Assembly: GCF_009720655.1 (NCBI RefSeq)
Contig: NZ_WNKS01000003.1
Span: forward strand, 186,001 to 250,000
DNA length: 64,000 bases
Direction of reading: 5' to 3'
From: Rhodoblastus acidophilus
GTDB lineage: Bacteria > Pseudomonadota > Alphaproteobacteria > Rhizobiales > Beijerinckiaceae
The position numbers and the translations under genes are program-made. Of the stretch, positions 17,729 through 26,482 are shown in pieces (positions within the stretch are counted from its first letter, which is position 1; each line of letters starts with the position of its first letter). Under the pieces are notes generated by a model. It was given only the letters and a program-made list of their open reading frames with translations, made no database searches and was not told where the DNA came from.

Positions 17729-18028
17729 TGCCGCCGCGGGAAGTGAAGCGGATCGAGTTGCCGGACAGGCTGGCGAGAAGCAGGCCGCAACCGGCCCATC
17801 CCAGCGTCGGCGCAATCGCCGAACGACCGGATTTTCGCCTGATGCTCAATCCTCTCCTTGGGCGACATGAGCATCCAGCCGCGCGTGTCGCCCTCGTCCG
17901 CGCGCCAGGGGCCGCCGGGCCTCCGCGGCGGCGCCAAGCGTGAAAAGGACAGCCAGTCCCGCTGCTCCTGCTTGCACCTGAGCCCAGCTCCCTTTCATCG
18001 TCGCCACCGCGAACGCCAAGGTCATCAC
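17729..18028 (-). pseudogene. Degraded small exported-protein gene
   Basis: Downstream of the histidine kinase on the same strand, two frames together look like one decayed gene. One frame has a signal-peptide-like start (MMTLAFAVATMKGSWAQVQA then GAAGLAVLFTLGAAAEARR). The next frame continues as 'WMLMSPKERIEHQAKIRSF', which resembles small periplasmic proteins of alphaproteobacteria. The rest is not recognisable. A frameshift near 17940 would separate the parts. Assignment is tentative. Confidence 0.35.
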
Positions 18029-18049
18029 ATCAAGGAACGCCGCCGGCCG

Positions 18050-19393
18050 TCACAGCCGGACTTCGGCGCGCAAGCCTCCGAATTCGCTCTTCCCGATCAC
18101 AAACTGGCCTTGGTGAAGCTGGGCCAGGTCCGTGACGATCCCCAGGCCTATGCCCGTCCCCGGCGCATCCTCGGCCAGACGCGCGCCCCTGGTCATGACG
18201 TCATCGATCCGGTCGTCGGGAACGCCAGGACCATCGTCGTCCACGGCGACGACGATCCTGCCGTTCTCGCGCCGGGCCGACGCCCTGACGCGGCTGCGCG
18301 CCCATTTCCGCGCGTTGTCCAGCAGGTTGCCGGCGAGTTCCTCCATGTCGCGCTGGTCGATCGACAGTTCGAGGTTTTCCGGAGCGACCTCGACCTCCCA
18401 GCTCAGTTCGTCGCCGCGCGGCAGTCGCGTCATCACGCCGACCACACGTGTCAGCAGCGGCTGCGCCAGCGTGTGCGAGGCGACGGGGCTCCTGGGCCCC
18501 ACGGCGCGTGCAGCAGCGAGCGTGCGGGTCACATGCGCGTTCATCAGGCCGATTTCGCCATCGAGGCTGTCGGCCACGCCGGTCTCGCCGCGCGCGCGCA
18601 AGGCGCGGGCCTCCGTCGAGAGCACGGCGAGCGGGGTCTTCAGCCCATGCGCCAGTTTCGCCGCATTGGCGCGCGACCGCTCGATCGCCTGCGCCTGCGC
18701 TTCCATGAGCGCGTTGAGATCGCCCACCAAACCCTCGAGTTCGCGCGGAAACGGTCCGTTCAGTCGTTCGCTCTCTCCGGCGCGGAAAGCCTCAAGCTGG
18801 CGCCGCAAGCCGCCAAGCGGCGCCAGCCCCATGCGCACTTGCCCCCATGACGCCAGGATCAGCAGGCCAGCCAATATCGCCAGCGAAGGCGCCACCACAC
18901 GAACAAAATCCTTGCGCGCCTCGTTGACGACGCATTGCTCCCCCGCGACGGCGACCTGAAAGCGGCGGTCCCCGTCGGGTCCGGGCAGGACGACCGTGCG
19001 CTCGACCACGATGAGCCATTTGTTTCTCGGGCCGCGCAATTCGCGCACCTGGGGCGTTCCCACGCCGACCTCGTCCCGGGCGGAAGGGATGGACTCGTCC
19101 CAGAGAGACCGCGACCGCAGGAGGATGGCGCCCCTTTCCGACACCTGCCAATAGAGGCCCGACAGTGGGCGTTGGAACAGGGGGTCGGAGAGTTCGCCCG
19201 AGAGCGACGCCTTTCCCTCCGCCTGCGGCGTCAGGAGGGAGACGGCTTGAAGCAGGTGGTCGTCCAGCTCCTTGATGAAGCGCCCGCGCACATGGCTGTC
19301 AAAGGCGGAAACGATGACGAAGCCGGCGATCGCCAGGGCGGCGGCGATGCCGAGCGTGGCCGCGGCGAGGAGACGCAGACGCAGCGACGTCAT
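18050..19393 (-). CDS. Sensor histidine kinase
   Basis: 447 residues. A membrane helix at about 10-30, a periplasmic sensor region (about 31-170) and a second helix (about 171-188) are followed by a HAMP-like linker and the catalytic core: H-box 'AAKLAHGLKTPLAVL', N-box 'EELAGNLLDNARKWA', G1 'VDDDGPGVPDD', G2 'GTGIGLGI'. This is the PhoQ-like HK architecture. It autophosphorylates on the H-box His and passes phosphate to the response regulator encoded just upstream; the two genes overlap by four bases. The linked PepSY gene suggests envelope or cation stress sensing. Confidence 0.93.
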   Translation of the reverse strand: MTSLRLRLLAAATLGIAAALAIAGFVIVSAFDSHVRGRFIKELDDHLLQAVSLLTPQAEGKASLSGELSDPLFQRPLSGLYWQVSERGAILLRSRSLWDESIPSARDEVGVGTPQVRELRGPRNKWLIVVERTVVLPGPDGDRRFQVAVAGEQCVVNEARKDFVRVVAPSLAILAGLLILASWGQVRMGLAPLGGLRRQLEAFRAGESERLNGPFPRELEGLVGDLNALMEAQAQAIERSRANAAKLAHGLKTPLAVLSTEARALRARGETGVADSLDGEIGLMNAHVTRTLAAARAVGPRSPVASHTLAQPLLTRVVGVMTRLPRGDELSWEVEVAPENLELSIDQRDMEELAGNLLDNARKWARSRVRASARRENGRIVVAVDDDGPGVPDDRIDDVMTRGARLAEDAPGTGIGLGIVTDLAQLHQGQFVIGKSEFGGLRAEVRL

Positions 19394-20070
19394 GGCTTGC
19401 CCTCGCCCTCGTCCAGTTCGCCGACGTAATAGCCGTAGCCGCGTCGGGTTTTGATGAAATCGTCGCCGAGCTTGCGCCTGATCCGCGCCACCAGCACTTC
19501 GATGGCGTTGGCGTTGCGTTCGAAATCCTGAGCGTAGATGTGCTCCGTGAGTTCGATCTGCGGGGCGGCGCGGCCGACATGGTGCATGAGGTAGTGGACA
19601 AGCCGATATTCCATCGGCGAAAGATCCACGGGCATGCCGCCCATCAGCACGCGTGAAATCCGCGTGTCGACGACGACATCTCCGAGCGAGAGCTTCGCGC
19701 TGACGTGTCCGGTCGCCCGCCGCAGCAGCGCCCGCACGCGCGCCATGAATTCCTCGATGCGGAAGGGTTTGACCAGATAGTCGTCAGCGCCGGCGTCGAT
19801 GCATTCGACCTTCTCCGACCAGCCGTCGCGCGCGGTGAGGATGAGAACGGGCATGGTCCGGCCGTTGGCGCGCCAGCGTTTCAGCACCTGGACCCCGTCG
19901 AGCCTGGGCAGGCCGAGATCGAGCACCGCGAGGTCAAAATCCTCGGTGTCGCCAAGAAACCAGGCGGTCTCGCCGTCGCGGGCCTGCTCCACCACATGGC
20001 CCGCCGATTCCAGAGCGCGACGCAACTCCTCGCCGACCTTCCTTTCGTCTTCGACCACCAGGATTCGCAT
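19390..20070 (-). CDS. OmpR/PhoP-family response regulator
   Basis: 226 residues from MRILVVEDERKV; a start five codons upstream is possible. The receiver domain has the acidic pair E7/D8, phospho-acceptor D51 (VLDLGLP), T79 and K101 (LVKPF). The C-terminal winged helix includes 'LSPMEYRLVHYLMHH', 'EHIYAQDFERNANAIEVLVA' and 'RRKLGDDFIKTRRGYGYYV'. It is paired with the kinase encoded immediately downstream. The preceding PepSY gene is 11 bases upstream of the chosen start, so the three form one operon. Confidence 0.95.
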   Translation of the reverse strand: MRILVVEDERKVGEELRRALESAGHVVEQARDGETAWFLGDTEDFDLAVLDLGLPRLDGVQVLKRWRANGRTMPVLILTARDGWSEKVECIDAGADDYLVKPFRIEEFMARVRALLRRATGHVSAKLSLGDVVVDTRISRVLMGGMPVDLSPMEYRLVHYLMHHVGRAAPQIELTEHIYAQDFERNANAIEVLVARIRRKLGDDFIKTRRGYGYYVGELDEGEGKP

Positions 20071-20081
20071 CGCGCCCATCC

Positions 20082-20378
20082 TCATGGACCGTCGCCGGAG
20101 GCGCTGGCCTTCGCATTCGCGCGATGGTCACGATAGCGCCCGTCCCTCCCCAGAACCTTGATCCTGTACAAATATCCATCCTTCTCGCGTTCCAGGAAAG
20201 CCTCGACGATTTCCCCGTCTGGGACCGGCCGGAGGCGGCTCAGGGCGTCTCGAAGCGGCAGGATGTCGCCTCGGCGAACGAGGTCCCGGGCGCTTTCGAG
20301 CGACACGGGCTCCGCCGGCGCCGGCGACGCGCCGATGATCGCGCCGGCGGCGACAACGACGAGCAGCGATCTGGTCAT
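20082..20378 (-). CDS. PepSY-domain periplasmic protein
   Basis: 98 residues with a signal peptide (MTRSLLVVVAAGAIIGASPA, cleaved near PAPAEP). The mature 75 residues are one PepSY-like unit: 'LESARDLVRRGDILPLRDAL' and 'EIVEAFLEREKDGYLYRIKVLGRDGRYR'. Short PepSY proteins are often encoded with PhoPQ-type two-component systems, where they may modulate the sensor or inhibit proteases in the periplasm. It is the first gene of the operon and overlaps the longest possible start of the response regulator. Confidence 0.85.
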   Translation of the reverse strand: MTRSLLVVVAAGAIIGASPAPAEPVSLESARDLVRRGDILPLRDALSRLRPVPDGEIVEAFLEREKDGYLYRIKVLGRDGRYRDHRANAKASASGDGP

Positions 20379-20507
20379 GCTCCGCCCTTTCGCGTTGCGA
20401 GCAACATGCGCGTTTCAAGCTTGCAAATCGCTGTCGGCGGTCGTCAGCCAATTGTCATGCGCGCTGTGTCAGGGTCCGCGACAGTCGTTTTCGACAAGGA
20501 GCGTGTC

Positions 20508-20789
20508 ATGAAAATCAAGATACTGGCTCTGATCGCCGCCGCAATTCTCGCATCGCCTCCGCTGGCGTTCGCCCAGCGCGGCCCCGTCGCCAGCGCCTGC
20601 GCCAGCGACATCGAGACCTATTGCAAGGGCCTGCCGCATGTGAACCGGGCGGTGCGCAAATGCCTCGAGCAGAACAAGGACAAGGTCGGAACCTCCTGCC
20701 GCGAGGCGCTGAACGCCACGGGCTGGGGCTATCGGCATGGATACGGCTGCGGAGGCGGGGCATGTGGACGCGGAAACCAGCCCCAGTAG
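20508..20789 (+). CDS. Exported cysteine-rich-repeat protein
   Basis: 93 residues. A signal peptide (MKIKILALIAAAILASPPLA, cleaved after FA) is followed by a single cysteine-rich repeat of the GLG1 type (PF00839-like): 'ACASDIETYCKGLP...VRKCLEQNKDKVGTSCREAL'. A Gly/Cys-rich tail (GYGCGGGACGRGNQ) follows. The ATG is preceded by AAGGAG. It is divergent from the PepSY two-component operon and may belong to its regulon. The function of these small periplasmic proteins is not established. Confidence 0.8.
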   Translation: MKIKILALIAAAILASPPLAFAQRGPVASACASDIETYCKGLPHVNRAVRKCLEQNKDKVGTSCREALNATGWGYRHGYGCGGGACGRGNQPQ

Positions 20790-21467
20790 ACGGGGCGTTG
20801 GCGACCTGACGTTCATCATGAAGGCTCGCGTCATTCCGGGCGGCGCCGGTCGCGCCTCGCAGCGCCGGCCAAAGCCGCGGCAACGTCTCGGCGAATTCGG
20901 CCGGCGCTCCGGCGGCGCCGGCCGCATCGGCAAATCCATCCATGTTCATGACCTTGAAGGGCAAGGGCGGCTGAGCTTTCGGGAAAATCGCGCAGGCGGC
21001 GCTTGGCGCGCACAGCCGTTCGGAATGTGAGTCGTTTTCGAGAATCAGGTCGCCCGGAGTCGGGGTCGGAAGCGCGCGCCGAATCCATTCGCTTGGCCAT
21101 CAAGCCGGTTCATGGCCTCGCAACCGCCTTCGGTCGAGGTCCCACAATCATCCCTCGCGCCGACAGGCTTGGCCGCTTTTTCCTGCTATTTCCGACGCCA
21201 AAACGGCAGCGTCACGGATTGGCAGGGTTTCCGTAACGGTAATTCCGAACGGGCGAAATTTCGCCATGAAACGGTGCGATTCCGCGAAATTACCCATAGC
21301 CAGAACTGGCCATTTGCTGCTAAATAATGAACGCGCGGGCTTTGGACTTGAAAATAATCACAGAACCATCTGCTGGCGGTTCCCTGGGCCTGTGCGCTGC
21401 GGGGCCAATAGGCGTAGGCGAGCGTCCCGCGCCATTTTGAAATGAGGCGGAGTTAAATAGAGCGGAC
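20790..21467. other. 678-bp stretch without a recognisable gene
   Basis: Lies between the cysteine-rich-repeat gene and the cold-shock gene. A 149-codon minus-strand frame crosses it but overlaps the cysteine-rich gene and has no recognisable domain. The last ~250 bases become AT-richer and contain CCGTAACGGTAATTCCG and CGAAATTTCGCC palindromic bits. This probably holds the promoter and a long 5' leader of the cold-shock gene, as is usual for csp genes. Confidence 0.4.
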
Positions 21468-22142
21468 ATGAGCAAAGGTAAAGATTTCCGGGGCCCCAGG
21501 AAGCGCGGTTTCGATGACGATGGGCCCTCATTCGACAGCCCGCGGCAGTTTCGCCAACCCCGCCAGACCTTCGACCGTCAGCCCATGGGCGGCGGTTTCG
21601 GCGATTTCGCTCCTCCGCCTTCGCCCGCCCCCGTCGGCAATTCCGTCGACGCCGTGGTGAAGTGGTTCAAGGGCGACAAGGGCTTCGGCTTCGTCGAACT
21701 CTCGAACGGCGCAGGCGACGCCTTCCTCCACATCGGCGCGCTGCAGCAGGCCGGATATGAAAACGTCCCCCCGGGCGCAAAGCTCAAGGTGCTCGTCGCC
21801 AATGGCGTCAAGGGCCAGCAGGTCACCCGCGTGATCGAGGTGGACACCGCCGGCGCCGCCGAGCGCGCGCCGCAGCGTCCGTCCTTCGGCGATTCGCCGC
21901 GCCCGCCGCGCCGCCAGCCCGACATGTCCAACGCCGTGGAAGTCCAGGGCGCGGTCAAGTGGTTCGACGGCGCCAAGGGTTTTGGCTTCGTCCAGGCCAG
22001 CGATGGCGGCAAGGACGTGTTCGTCCATATCTCCATCCTCGGATCCGCCGGCATTTCCGGCCTCGCCGAGGGACAGCCGGTCACCATGAAGGTGGTGGAC
22101 ACGCAGAAGGGCCGCGAAGCGGTCGCCATCTCGCTCTCCTGA
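21468..22142 (+). CDS. Double cold-shock-domain protein
   Basis: 224 residues. A basic, disordered N-terminus (1-58; Arg/Gln/Pro-rich) is followed by two cold-shock domains: CSD1 (about 59-126, 'VVKWFKGDKGFGFVELSNGA' with 'DAFLHIGAL') and CSD2 (about 157-224, 'AVKWFDGAKGFGFVQASDGG' with 'DVFVHISIL'). Both carry the RNP1 (KGFGFV) and RNP2-like (VFVHI / AFLHI) RNA-binding motifs. Tandem CSD proteins are common in alphaproteobacteria and act as RNA chaperones. A strong terminator follows. Confidence 0.93.
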   Translation: MSKGKDFRGPRKRGFDDDGPSFDSPRQFRQPRQTFDRQPMGGGFGDFAPPPSPAPVGNSVDAVVKWFKGDKGFGFVELSNGAGDAFLHIGALQQAGYENVPPGAKLKVLVANGVKGQQVTRVIEVDTAGAAERAPQRPSFGDSPRPPRRQPDMSNAVEVQGAVKWFDGAKGFGFVQASDGGKDVFVHISILGSAGISGLAEGQPVTMKVVDTQKGREAVAISLS

Positions 22143-22166
22143 GCCTGACGGTTCCAACATTTTCCC

Positions 22167-22197
22167 AGAGCAGGGCGGTCGACCGCCCTGCTCTTTT
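22167..22197 (+). terminator. Rho-independent terminator of the cold-shock gene
   Basis: A perfect 14+14-bp inverted repeat, AGAGCAGGGCGGTC followed directly by GACCGCCCTGCTCT, then TTTTCGTTT. The innermost bases form the loop. It ends 14 bases before the mazG start, so mazG probably has low read-through or its own promoter. Confidence 0.85.
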
Positions 22198-22211
22198 CGT
22201 TTGAGGCCAGC

Positions 22212-23033
22212 ATGGAACCGACCCGCGATATCTCCCGCCTGCTCGAAATCATGGCGCGCCTGCGCACGCCGGAAATCGGCTGCGCCTGGGACCTCGCGCA
22301 GGATTTCCACTCTCTCGCCCCCTATGCGATCGAGGAGGCCTGCGAAGTCGCCGACGCCATCGCGCGCGAGGATTTTGTCGACCTCTGCGATGAACTTGGC
22401 GACCTGCTGTTGCAGGTCGTGTTCCAGGCCCGGCTGGCCGAGGAGCGCGGCCTGTTCGACTTCGGCGCTGTCGTGCAGGCGATCAATGAAAAGATGATTC
22501 GCCGTCACCCCCATGTGTTCGGCTCGCCGCAAGCGCGCACGCCGGAGGCGGTGGAAGGGGTCTGGGCCGAAATCAAGGCGCGCGAGAAGGCGGAAAAGGC
22601 GGAAAGACGTCGCGCCGCCGGCCTGCCCGATCAGGCGCGAAGCGGGTTGCTCGCCGATGTGCCGGCCGTCCTGCCCGCGCTCGCCCGCGCCGTCAAATTG
22701 CAGGACAAGGCGTCGAAGGTCGGTTTCGATTGGAACGACGCGCGGCTGGTGCTGGCGAAGATTCGCGAGGAATGCGACGAGGTCGAGGAGGCGCTTGCCC
22801 GCGGCGACAAGGCCCATGTGGCGGAAGAGATCGGCGACGTGCTGTTCGCCGTGGCGAATCTCGCCCGTCACCTCAGGGCCGATCCCGACGCCGCCCTGCG
22901 CGCCACCAACCAAAAATTCGAGCGGCGTTTTGGATATATAGAACAAGCCATCGAAAAGCAGGGGCGGAAGCTTGGTGAAGTCGATCTGGAGGCGATGGAC
23001 GCGCTTTGGAACGAGGCTAAGGCGACGGAATAA
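22212..23033 (+). CDS. mazG: Nucleoside triphosphate pyrophosphohydrolase MazG
   Basis: 273 residues with two MazG domains. The N-terminal one has 'CAWDLAQDFHSLAPYAIEEA' and 'DELGDLLLQVVFQARLAEE'; the C-terminal one has 'VGFDWNDARLVLAKIREECDEVEEA' and 'EEIGDVLFAVANLAR'. The EExx(E/D)...ExxD magnesium sites are intact. It hydrolyses non-canonical or excess NTPs to NMP plus pyrophosphate. The length matches E. coli MazG (263). Confidence 0.95.
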   Translation: MEPTRDISRLLEIMARLRTPEIGCAWDLAQDFHSLAPYAIEEACEVADAIAREDFVDLCDELGDLLLQVVFQARLAEERGLFDFGAVVQAINEKMIRRHPHVFGSPQARTPEAVEGVWAEIKAREKAEKAERRRAAGLPDQARSGLLADVPAVLPALARAVKLQDKASKVGFDWNDARLVLAKIREECDEVEEALARGDKAHVAEEIGDVLFAVANLARHLRADPDAALRATNQKFERRFGYIEQAIEKQGRKLGEVDLEAMDALWNEAKATE

Positions 23034-23322
23034 TCCTTGCCGCCCCGACCCCGAAACATTCAACGAAATGGCCAAGGGGTTCCTTCCGGACCATCTCGGT
23101 TTGACCGTCACGGATGTGGCGCCGGGCGCGGACGCGCCCCAGAGCTTTTTCACGCGAACCGGCATCCACTTCGCTTGAATACTCTAGCCCTGGTCGGTTG
23201 TACGCAGATGATTCTCTATCCCCGCTGACGAATCCCCACGAAAAGATCGGCGATGCCATGAATTGCACTGCGCGTCTTGCAATGAATTGCATTGCGCCGC
23301 CAGCCGCTCGCCGGCAAAATCT
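23034..23322. repeat. Intergenic DNA with a rhizobial-type short repeat
   Basis: No gene is evident. The segment around 23146-23186 (GCGAACCGGCATCCACTTCG) resembles a short sequence scattered through many Hyphomicrobiales intergenic regions ('accggcatccactt...'). Further right, 'ATGAATTGCACTGCGC' and 'ATGAATTGCATTGCGC' are two close direct repeats 25 bases apart. Confidence 0.4.
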
Positions 23323-24036
23323 TCAGGCCTTGCGAAAGTGCGCCCGCCAGTGACGATTTGGAGTTGCGCCCGGGGGAATGTCCTCAAGCGTCTCCAACAG
23401 CAGTCCGCACGATTCGAACGCCAGCAGATCGGCGCGGGTCAGCGGCCAGGGTGGGCCGTCGATCGCCTGGTCCTCGTCGCGGGCGCGCGCGATGACCAGT
23501 AGCTGTCCGCCCGGCTTGAGGAAACCGGCGAGCGCCGCGCGCGCCTGCGGCAGGAGTTCGGCCGGCAGCGCCTGCAAAGTATAGATCTCGTTGACGAAAT
23601 CAAATCTTTCGGCCCATTCGGGCGGCGCGGCGAACAGGTCGGCCGTGTGAAAGGCGATGTGGGGAAAGCGCTGTCTCGCCCAGTCCACAGCGGCGGCGAC
23701 AAGGTCGAAGCCGGTGACCTCAGCCCCCTGCCCCGCCAGCGCGGCGGCGTTGTCGCCAAGACCACTGGCTATGTCCAATGCGCGCATGCCGTCCAGTCGC
23801 GTGTTCGCCAGCCAGCCGGCGAGATGCGGATGGGGGCTGAGATTGCCCCAGGGCACTTTGGCGGCGTCGCCTTCAGCCAGCGCATAGACCGCGTGAAACC
23901 AGTCCCGACGAAACCGATCGTCGCCATGCCCCTGTCTGGCGGGATCGATCGCGTCGAGTTTTTCGCGCGCTTCCGCCCGGCGCCGGGCGAAATCCTCATC
24001 CGCGATGACCTCATGAATGGGTTTTTCGGCCATCAT
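23323..24036 (-). CDS. Class I SAM-dependent methyltransferase
   Basis: 237 residues. The Rossmann methyltransferase core shows motif I 'ALDIASGLGDNAAALAGQG', motif II 'AEVTGFDLVAAAVDWARQRF', and later 'FDFVNEIYTLQALP' and 'FLKPGGQLLVIARARDED'. The acidic residue at the end of motif II fits SAM binding. The N-terminal 80 residues are helical and may form the substrate lid. Substrate unknown. The start overlaps the stop of the D-alanyl-D-alanine carboxypeptidase-like gene (ATGA), suggesting coupled translation. Confidence 0.85.
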   Translation of the reverse strand: MMAEKPIHEVIADEDFARRRAEAREKLDAIDPARQGHGDDRFRRDWFHAVYALAEGDAAKVPWGNLSPHPHLAGWLANTRLDGMRALDIASGLGDNAAALAGQGAEVTGFDLVAAAVDWARQRFPHIAFHTADLFAAPPEWAERFDFVNEIYTLQALPAELLPQARAALAGFLKPGGQLLVIARARDEDQAIDGPPWPLTRADLLAFESCGLLLETLEDIPPGATPNRHWRAHFRKA

Positions 24037-25223
24037 TGCGTTGCGTTCGTTGCGGCCTTCTTGGCGCTCTTGAATCCGGACGAAAGGGTTTTGTGGAAAA
24101 TTTGCAAACCGAGTTCGAACGCGGCGTCCTTGGCGCGCTGGCTGAGGTCGCCAAGCTCCACCGCCTCGCCGGTCTTCAGCGGAACGTCCATCGCCAGGGT
24201 GGAGCCGCTGAAAATCTTCAGGCGGGCCACCACGGTTCCCGCCGCCACCGGCGCAAGCAGCGGGCCCGTATAGACGATCCGGCCGGTGATCTTGTCGGTC
24301 GAACCGCGCGACGCCATCAGCCGCACCGGCGCCGTGGTGAGCAGCGGCGCTTCCGACTTGGCTCCGCCATAGACCTTGGCGACGCCCACCTGTTCATCCG
24401 AAGCGAGCAGCTCCTTCACCTCAAAGCCGCGAAACCCCCAATTGAACAGTTTCCGCGCTTCCTCGGCGCGGTCCTTGGCGGTCTTGGCGTCGAGCACGAC
24501 AACGATCAACCGCCGGTCGCCATTGACCGCGGAGCCTACGAGATTGAAACCGCCGTCGGGCAGATTGCCGACCTTCAGCCCGTCGCCATTCACCTCATTG
24601 AACAGGATGGGATTGCGATTGACCTGGCGAATCTTGCTCCAGGTGAACTCCTTCTCGCCGAAGAAATGATAATATTCCGGATAGGTCTTGATGACGTGCT
24701 CGGCCAGCCGGGCGAGGTCGCGCGCGCTGACCGTTTGGGCGGGGTTGGCCGCGCCCCAGGAATCGACGAAATGCGAGCGGCTCATGCCCAGTTCGGCCGC
24801 CCGCTTGTTCATCATGCCCGCAAAGCTTTCCTCGGAGCCGCCGAGGCCTTCCGCAAGCGCCACCGCCGCATCGGCGCCCGACTGCACGATCATGCCGCGC
24901 AACAAATCCTCGACGCGGATGTTCGCGCCGAGCCGCGCGAACATGGAGGCGCCGCCCCGCGCCGTTTTCCAGGCGTGTTCGGAGATGGGGAATTGGGTGT
25001 CGAGCGTGATCTTGCCGCTCTTGAGATCGCGAAAAACCAGCTCCGCCGTCATCAGCTTGACCACGGAGGCCGGCGCGGTCGGCTCGTCCGCCGCCTTGTC
25101 GAACAGCACGGCGCCCGTACCCACGTCCATCACCAGCGCGCGGGGCGCCGTGGTCGTAACTGTTTGAGCCCATGCGCCCGAAGCGGCGCCCAGGATAATG
25201 AACAGGACGGCGAAACGTCTCAC
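24033..25223 (-). CDS. PBP5/DacC-like D-alanyl-D-alanine carboxypeptidase homologue with altered motifs
   Basis: 396 residues with a signal peptide (MRRFAVLFIILGAASGAWA), a peptidase S11 domain and a C-terminal PBP5-type beta domain ending in an amphipathic membrane-binding helix (FELGLQIFHKTLSSGFKSAK). The SxxK motif is intact (S53-V-V-K56). The second motif, normally S-x-N, reads S115-G-A117. The third, normally K-T-G, reads K217-V-G219. These enzymes trim the terminal D-Ala from peptidoglycan pentapeptides. With two of three motifs changed, activity may be reduced or redirected. Confidence 0.88.
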   Translation of the reverse strand: MRRFAVLFIILGAASGAWAQTVTTTAPRALVMDVGTGAVLFDKAADEPTAPASVVKLMTAELVFRDLKSGKITLDTQFPISEHAWKTARGGASMFARLGANIRVEDLLRGMIVQSGADAAVALAEGLGGSEESFAGMMNKRAAELGMSRSHFVDSWGAANPAQTVSARDLARLAEHVIKTYPEYYHFFGEKEFTWSKIRQVNRNPILFNEVNGDGLKVGNLPDGGFNLVGSAVNGDRRLIVVVLDAKTAKDRAEEARKLFNWGFRGFEVKELLASDEQVGVAKVYGGAKSEAPLLTTAPVRLMASRGSTDKITGRIVYTGPLLAPVAAGTVVARLKIFSGSTLAMDVPLKTGEAVELGDLSQRAKDAAFELGLQIFHKTLSSGFKSAKKAATNATQ

Positions 25224-25328
25224 ACGACCCTCGATTCCGGCAATGCTTGGACCCTCGGCAATAGGACGCGCGGAGGCCGAGCCAGTTTCTATGCGATTAC
25301 CGGGGGGATGCCAAGGCGCGGAAAATCC

Positions 25329-26270
25329 TCAGCGTCGGGAAACCCGGATCGGCGTGTCCGCGCCGGGGATCGTGCCGAGATCGAACGGCCGTTGTGGTGG
25401 CGCGGGGGGATGTTCCGGAAGTTGCGCGACGGGCCCGGTCGCCGGCGCGAGCTCCTCCGGCTTCAGCGGCGGCGCGGGCGCCGGGCGTTTCGGCGGCGGC
25501 GGCTGGTTCACCGCCACGTAATCCGTGCGGGGCGGGGCTTGCGGCGCGCTCTCCGGCTGGATCATGGCGACGCGCTCGATGTCGCGCACGGCCTGGGTGG
25601 GCGCCGGCCGCTCCTCGGGAAGTTCGCGGCGCTCCGCCACCATGGTCGGCGACAACGAGAAATCGTCGAGTTGCGCCGGCCTGCCGTCGACGCGCAGCGT
25701 CGCCAGCAACTTGTTGTCGTCGGAGCCGCCGAGCGAGGCGTTTCCGACATATTCGACCTTGACCCTGGCGGTGCCGATGTGGCGATAGCCCAGCGCCTCG
25801 GCGGCGCGGGAGGACAGGTCCATGATGCGGCCGTCGTGATAGGGGCCGCGATCGTTGACGCGCACGATGATCGAATGATGATTGCGCAGGTTGGTGACGC
25901 GCGCATAACTCGGCAGCGGCATGGTCGGATGCGCGCCGCTGACGGAGTCCTTGTCATAGACTTCGCCGTTCGCGGTGCGCCGGCCGTGGAAGGCGTCGCC
26001 ATACCAGGACGCGAGGCCGGTTCCGGCAAACTTGCGCTCGCTCGGCACATAGGTATGTCCCGCGACCGAATAGGGTTTTCCCACCAGATACTGGCCGCCG
26101 CCCTTCGGCACTTCCTCGCCTTCGGCGACGACGCGCGGGCTGGCGCGGCCATATTTCGACTCGGGGAAATATTCCTTGCCGTGGGAGCGCATGGAGGTTT
26201 GCTGCCGCTGGGCGCAGCCGCCGAGGCCAAGAGCGGCGATCAACAGGCCGAGAGTGACGAGACGTTTCAT
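25329..26270 (-). CDS. rlpA: RlpA-like septal ring lytic transglycosylase lipoprotein
   Basis: 313 residues with a lipoprotein signal (MKRLVTLGLLIAALGLGG-C19). The double-psi beta-barrel domain has 'GLASWYGDAFHGRRTANGEV' and 'VRVNDRGPYHDGRIMDLSSR', including the conserved catalytic-region Asp and His residues. A long Pro-rich tail follows; no SPOR domain is visible at the C-terminus, unlike classical RlpA. RlpA cleaves naked glycan strands at the septum. It is next to the PBP5-like gene on the same strand. Confidence 0.9.
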   Translation of the reverse strand: MKRLVTLGLLIAALGLGGCAQRQQTSMRSHGKEYFPESKYGRASPRVVAEGEEVPKGGGQYLVGKPYSVAGHTYVPSERKFAGTGLASWYGDAFHGRRTANGEVYDKDSVSGAHPTMPLPSYARVTNLRNHHSIIVRVNDRGPYHDGRIMDLSSRAAEALGYRHIGTARVKVEYVGNASLGGSDDNKLLATLRVDGRPAQLDDFSLSPTMVAERRELPEERPAPTQAVRDIERVAMIQPESAPQAPPRTDYVAVNQPPPPKRPAPAPPLKPEELAPATGPVAQLPEHPPAPPQRPFDLGTIPGADTPIRVSRR

Positions 26271-26482
26271 CAGAGATCTGACATCCTCGTTGCGCCGCGC
26301 CGCCCATAGCGCGGGATTTTATTCAAATCTTTCAGGCCCGACCATGCGTCCCGAAAGTTGCCAAATGGTTACCGACCCTCAGGCTTGCGCCGCGCGCCAA
26401 AGATCACGGTTTCGTGATGGTGAAGGGTGGTCAAGGAATGGGGCGGAAATACGGCATGATCCTGGCGACTGAAATCGCGCGG

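Noticed and set aside
20515-20964. A 149-codon minus-strand frame starting in the gap before the cold-shock gene
   Set aside because: It runs antisense through the well-supported cysteine-rich-repeat gene and lacks a recognisable domain or good ribosome-binding site.
23069-23179. A 36-codon frame after mazG (MAKGFLPDHL...)
   Set aside because: It ends inside a common rhizobial intergenic repeat, which produces such frames by chance.
24036-26309. A 757-codon frame antisense to the PBP5-like and rlpA genes
   Set aside because: It spans two real genes and their spacer on the other strand. Composition is typical of a GC-rich shadow.
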